From the NCBI GenBank assembly GCA_900548135.1, contig URJC01000149.1, positions 1 through 6,436 of the forward strand: 6,436 nt of DNA, written 5' to 3'. This stretch comes from an uncultured Odoribacter sp. Its GTDB lineage: Bacteria > Bacteroidota > Bacteroidia > Bacteroidales > Marinifilaceae. The notes beneath the pieces were generated by a model. That model had not been told where the DNA came from. It saw only the letters and a program-made list of their open reading frames with translations, and made no database searches. This document shows, in pieces, positions 5,653 to 6,436 of the stretch (the stretch's first letter is position 1; the number at the start of each line of letters is the position of its first letter). A program made the position numbers and the translations under genes.

Positions 5653-6436
5653 ATGTCAATATGGAACAGGTTTATAGGACTCAGAAATGCTGAGGATTCC
5701 ATCAGTAATAAGAAAATATCTGTACAATATAATGCCCTACACTATGCCATAGTAGATGTTGAAATTGGTTTGGAAGATTACAAAATTCATGATATTGGGG
5801 CACTTCGCTATGATGGTGCAGTATATCATAAAGTTTCGAAAGAGGAACTTTTTGAATTTTTTAGTGACGTAGACTATATTTGTGGTCACAATATCATTCA
5901 TCATGATGCCAAATATCTGTTCACGGATAAAACATGTCGTTGGCTTTTAGTCGATACACTTTACATCTCACCGCTATTATTTCCGGAACGCCCATACCAT
6001 AGGCTGTTGAAAGATGACAAACTTATGAGCGAACAGATAAATAATCCGGTGAATGATTGCGAAAAAGCCAAAGATTTACTGTTGGATGAAATAGCACGCT
6101 GGAAGTCGTTTCCGGAGAGAAAATGCAGACTATTTGCCTCGTTGCTAAAGGATAAGAAAGAATTTGAAGGCTTTCTCAGCATGGTAGGGGCAGAGTATCT
6201 CAATGAGGGATTGGCCGGAGTAATAAGGGATCTTTACAAAGGAAAAATTTGCGGACATGCAGACCTTGTTATGCTGGTCAAAGAATATCCTTGCGAATTG
6301 GCATACGCATTGGCTCTGATCGACACAACCGACCAACGTTCCGTTACTCCCGGATGGGTGCTTCATCATTATCCTGAAGTGGAATTTGTGCTAAAACTCC
6401 TGCGTCATACCAGTTGCAAGGAAGGTTGTGATTACT
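5653..6436 (+). CDS. DnaQ-like (DEDD) exonuclease domain protein, probable N-terminus of a RecQ-type helicase (partial)
   Basis: The frame is open from the ATG at 5653 to the right edge (261 codons plus one base). MSIWNRFIGL is followed by an exonuclease-like fold. Motif I is IVDVEIG (D35, E37), motif II is GHNIIHHDAKYL (D85), then DTLYISPLLFPERPYHRLLK (101-120), and motif III is NPVNDCEKAKDLLLDE (D135). Where DEDDh enzymes have His five residues before the last Asp, this protein has Asn130. Residues 150-250 are a helical region without a known motif. The visible end, HTSCKEGCDY (C255, C259), looks like the start of a Cys-rich segment. From recall of the family, Bacteroidota encode very large proteins with this N-terminus followed by a RecQ-like DEAH/DEAD helicase; that part is outside the window and is inferred. 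Likely role: DNA unwinding and degradation in repair or defence. Start choice: the only ATG at the head of the frame, which is blocked upstream by TAA 5545-5547. It is divergent from the SulP gene. Confidence 0.72.
   Translation, partial: MSIWNRFIGLRNAEDSISNKKISVQYNALHYAIVDVEIGLEDYKIHDIGALRYDGAVYHKVSKEELFEFFSDVDYICGHNIIHHDAKYLFTDKTCRWLLVDTLYISPLLFPERPYHRLLKDDKLMSEQINNPVNDCEKAKDLLLDEIARWKSFPERKCRLFASLLKDKKEFEGFLSMVGAEYLNEGLAGVIRDLYKGKICGHADLVMLVKEYPCELAYALALIDTTDQRSVTPGWVLHHYPEVEFVLKLLRHTSCKEGCDY

Overview
The window looks like a piece of a Bacteroidota chromosome, most likely order Bacteroidales. The basis is a moderate GC content with AT-rich spacers, TAnnTTTG-type -7 promoter boxes upstream of most transcription units, little sign of Shine-Dalgarno sites, and gene families typical of gut Bacteroidales. 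No rRNA, tRNA, CRISPR array or insertion sequence is visible.

Layout. (1) Positions 1-286, minus strand: the N-terminal 95 codons of a YccF-domain membrane protein that runs off the left edge. (2) Positions 287-444: a divergent promoter region with a dyad carrying outward-facing -7 boxes. (3) Positions 445-3511, plus strand: a three-gene operon. It encodes an ECF-transporter S-component-like membrane protein (broken by a 1-base frameshift near 830), a DUF362 protein with a twin-arginine signal, and a large polyferredoxin that reads as a NapH-type membrane module fused to a NapG-type module with an internal Tat-like segment. (4) Positions 3542-5230, minus strand and convergent: a SulP-family anion transporter with a C-terminal STAS domain. 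It is interrupted by a single in-frame TAA at 4361-4363 and is otherwise colinear and complete. (5) Positions 5231-5652: an AT-rich spacer with promoter-like boxes, an 18-bp palindrome, and an inverted repeat ending 6 bases before the next start codon. (6) Positions 5653-6436, plus strand: the N-terminal 261 codons of a protein starting with a DnaQ-like (DEDD) exonuclease fold. It is probably the front of a large exonuclease/RecQ-type helicase and leaves the window on the right.

How the genes may work together. The plus-strand operon looks like a membrane redox module: a quinol-oxidising NapH/NapG-like electron conduit, an exported DUF362 partner and a small-molecule-binding membrane subunit. 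Its substrate cannot be read from the sequence. The SulP transporter and the exonuclease/helicase gene are separate transcription units with no evident link to it. Two neighbouring genes each carry one ORF-breaking single-base event, so either the assembly has errors here or both are recent pseudogenes. Raw reads would decide.
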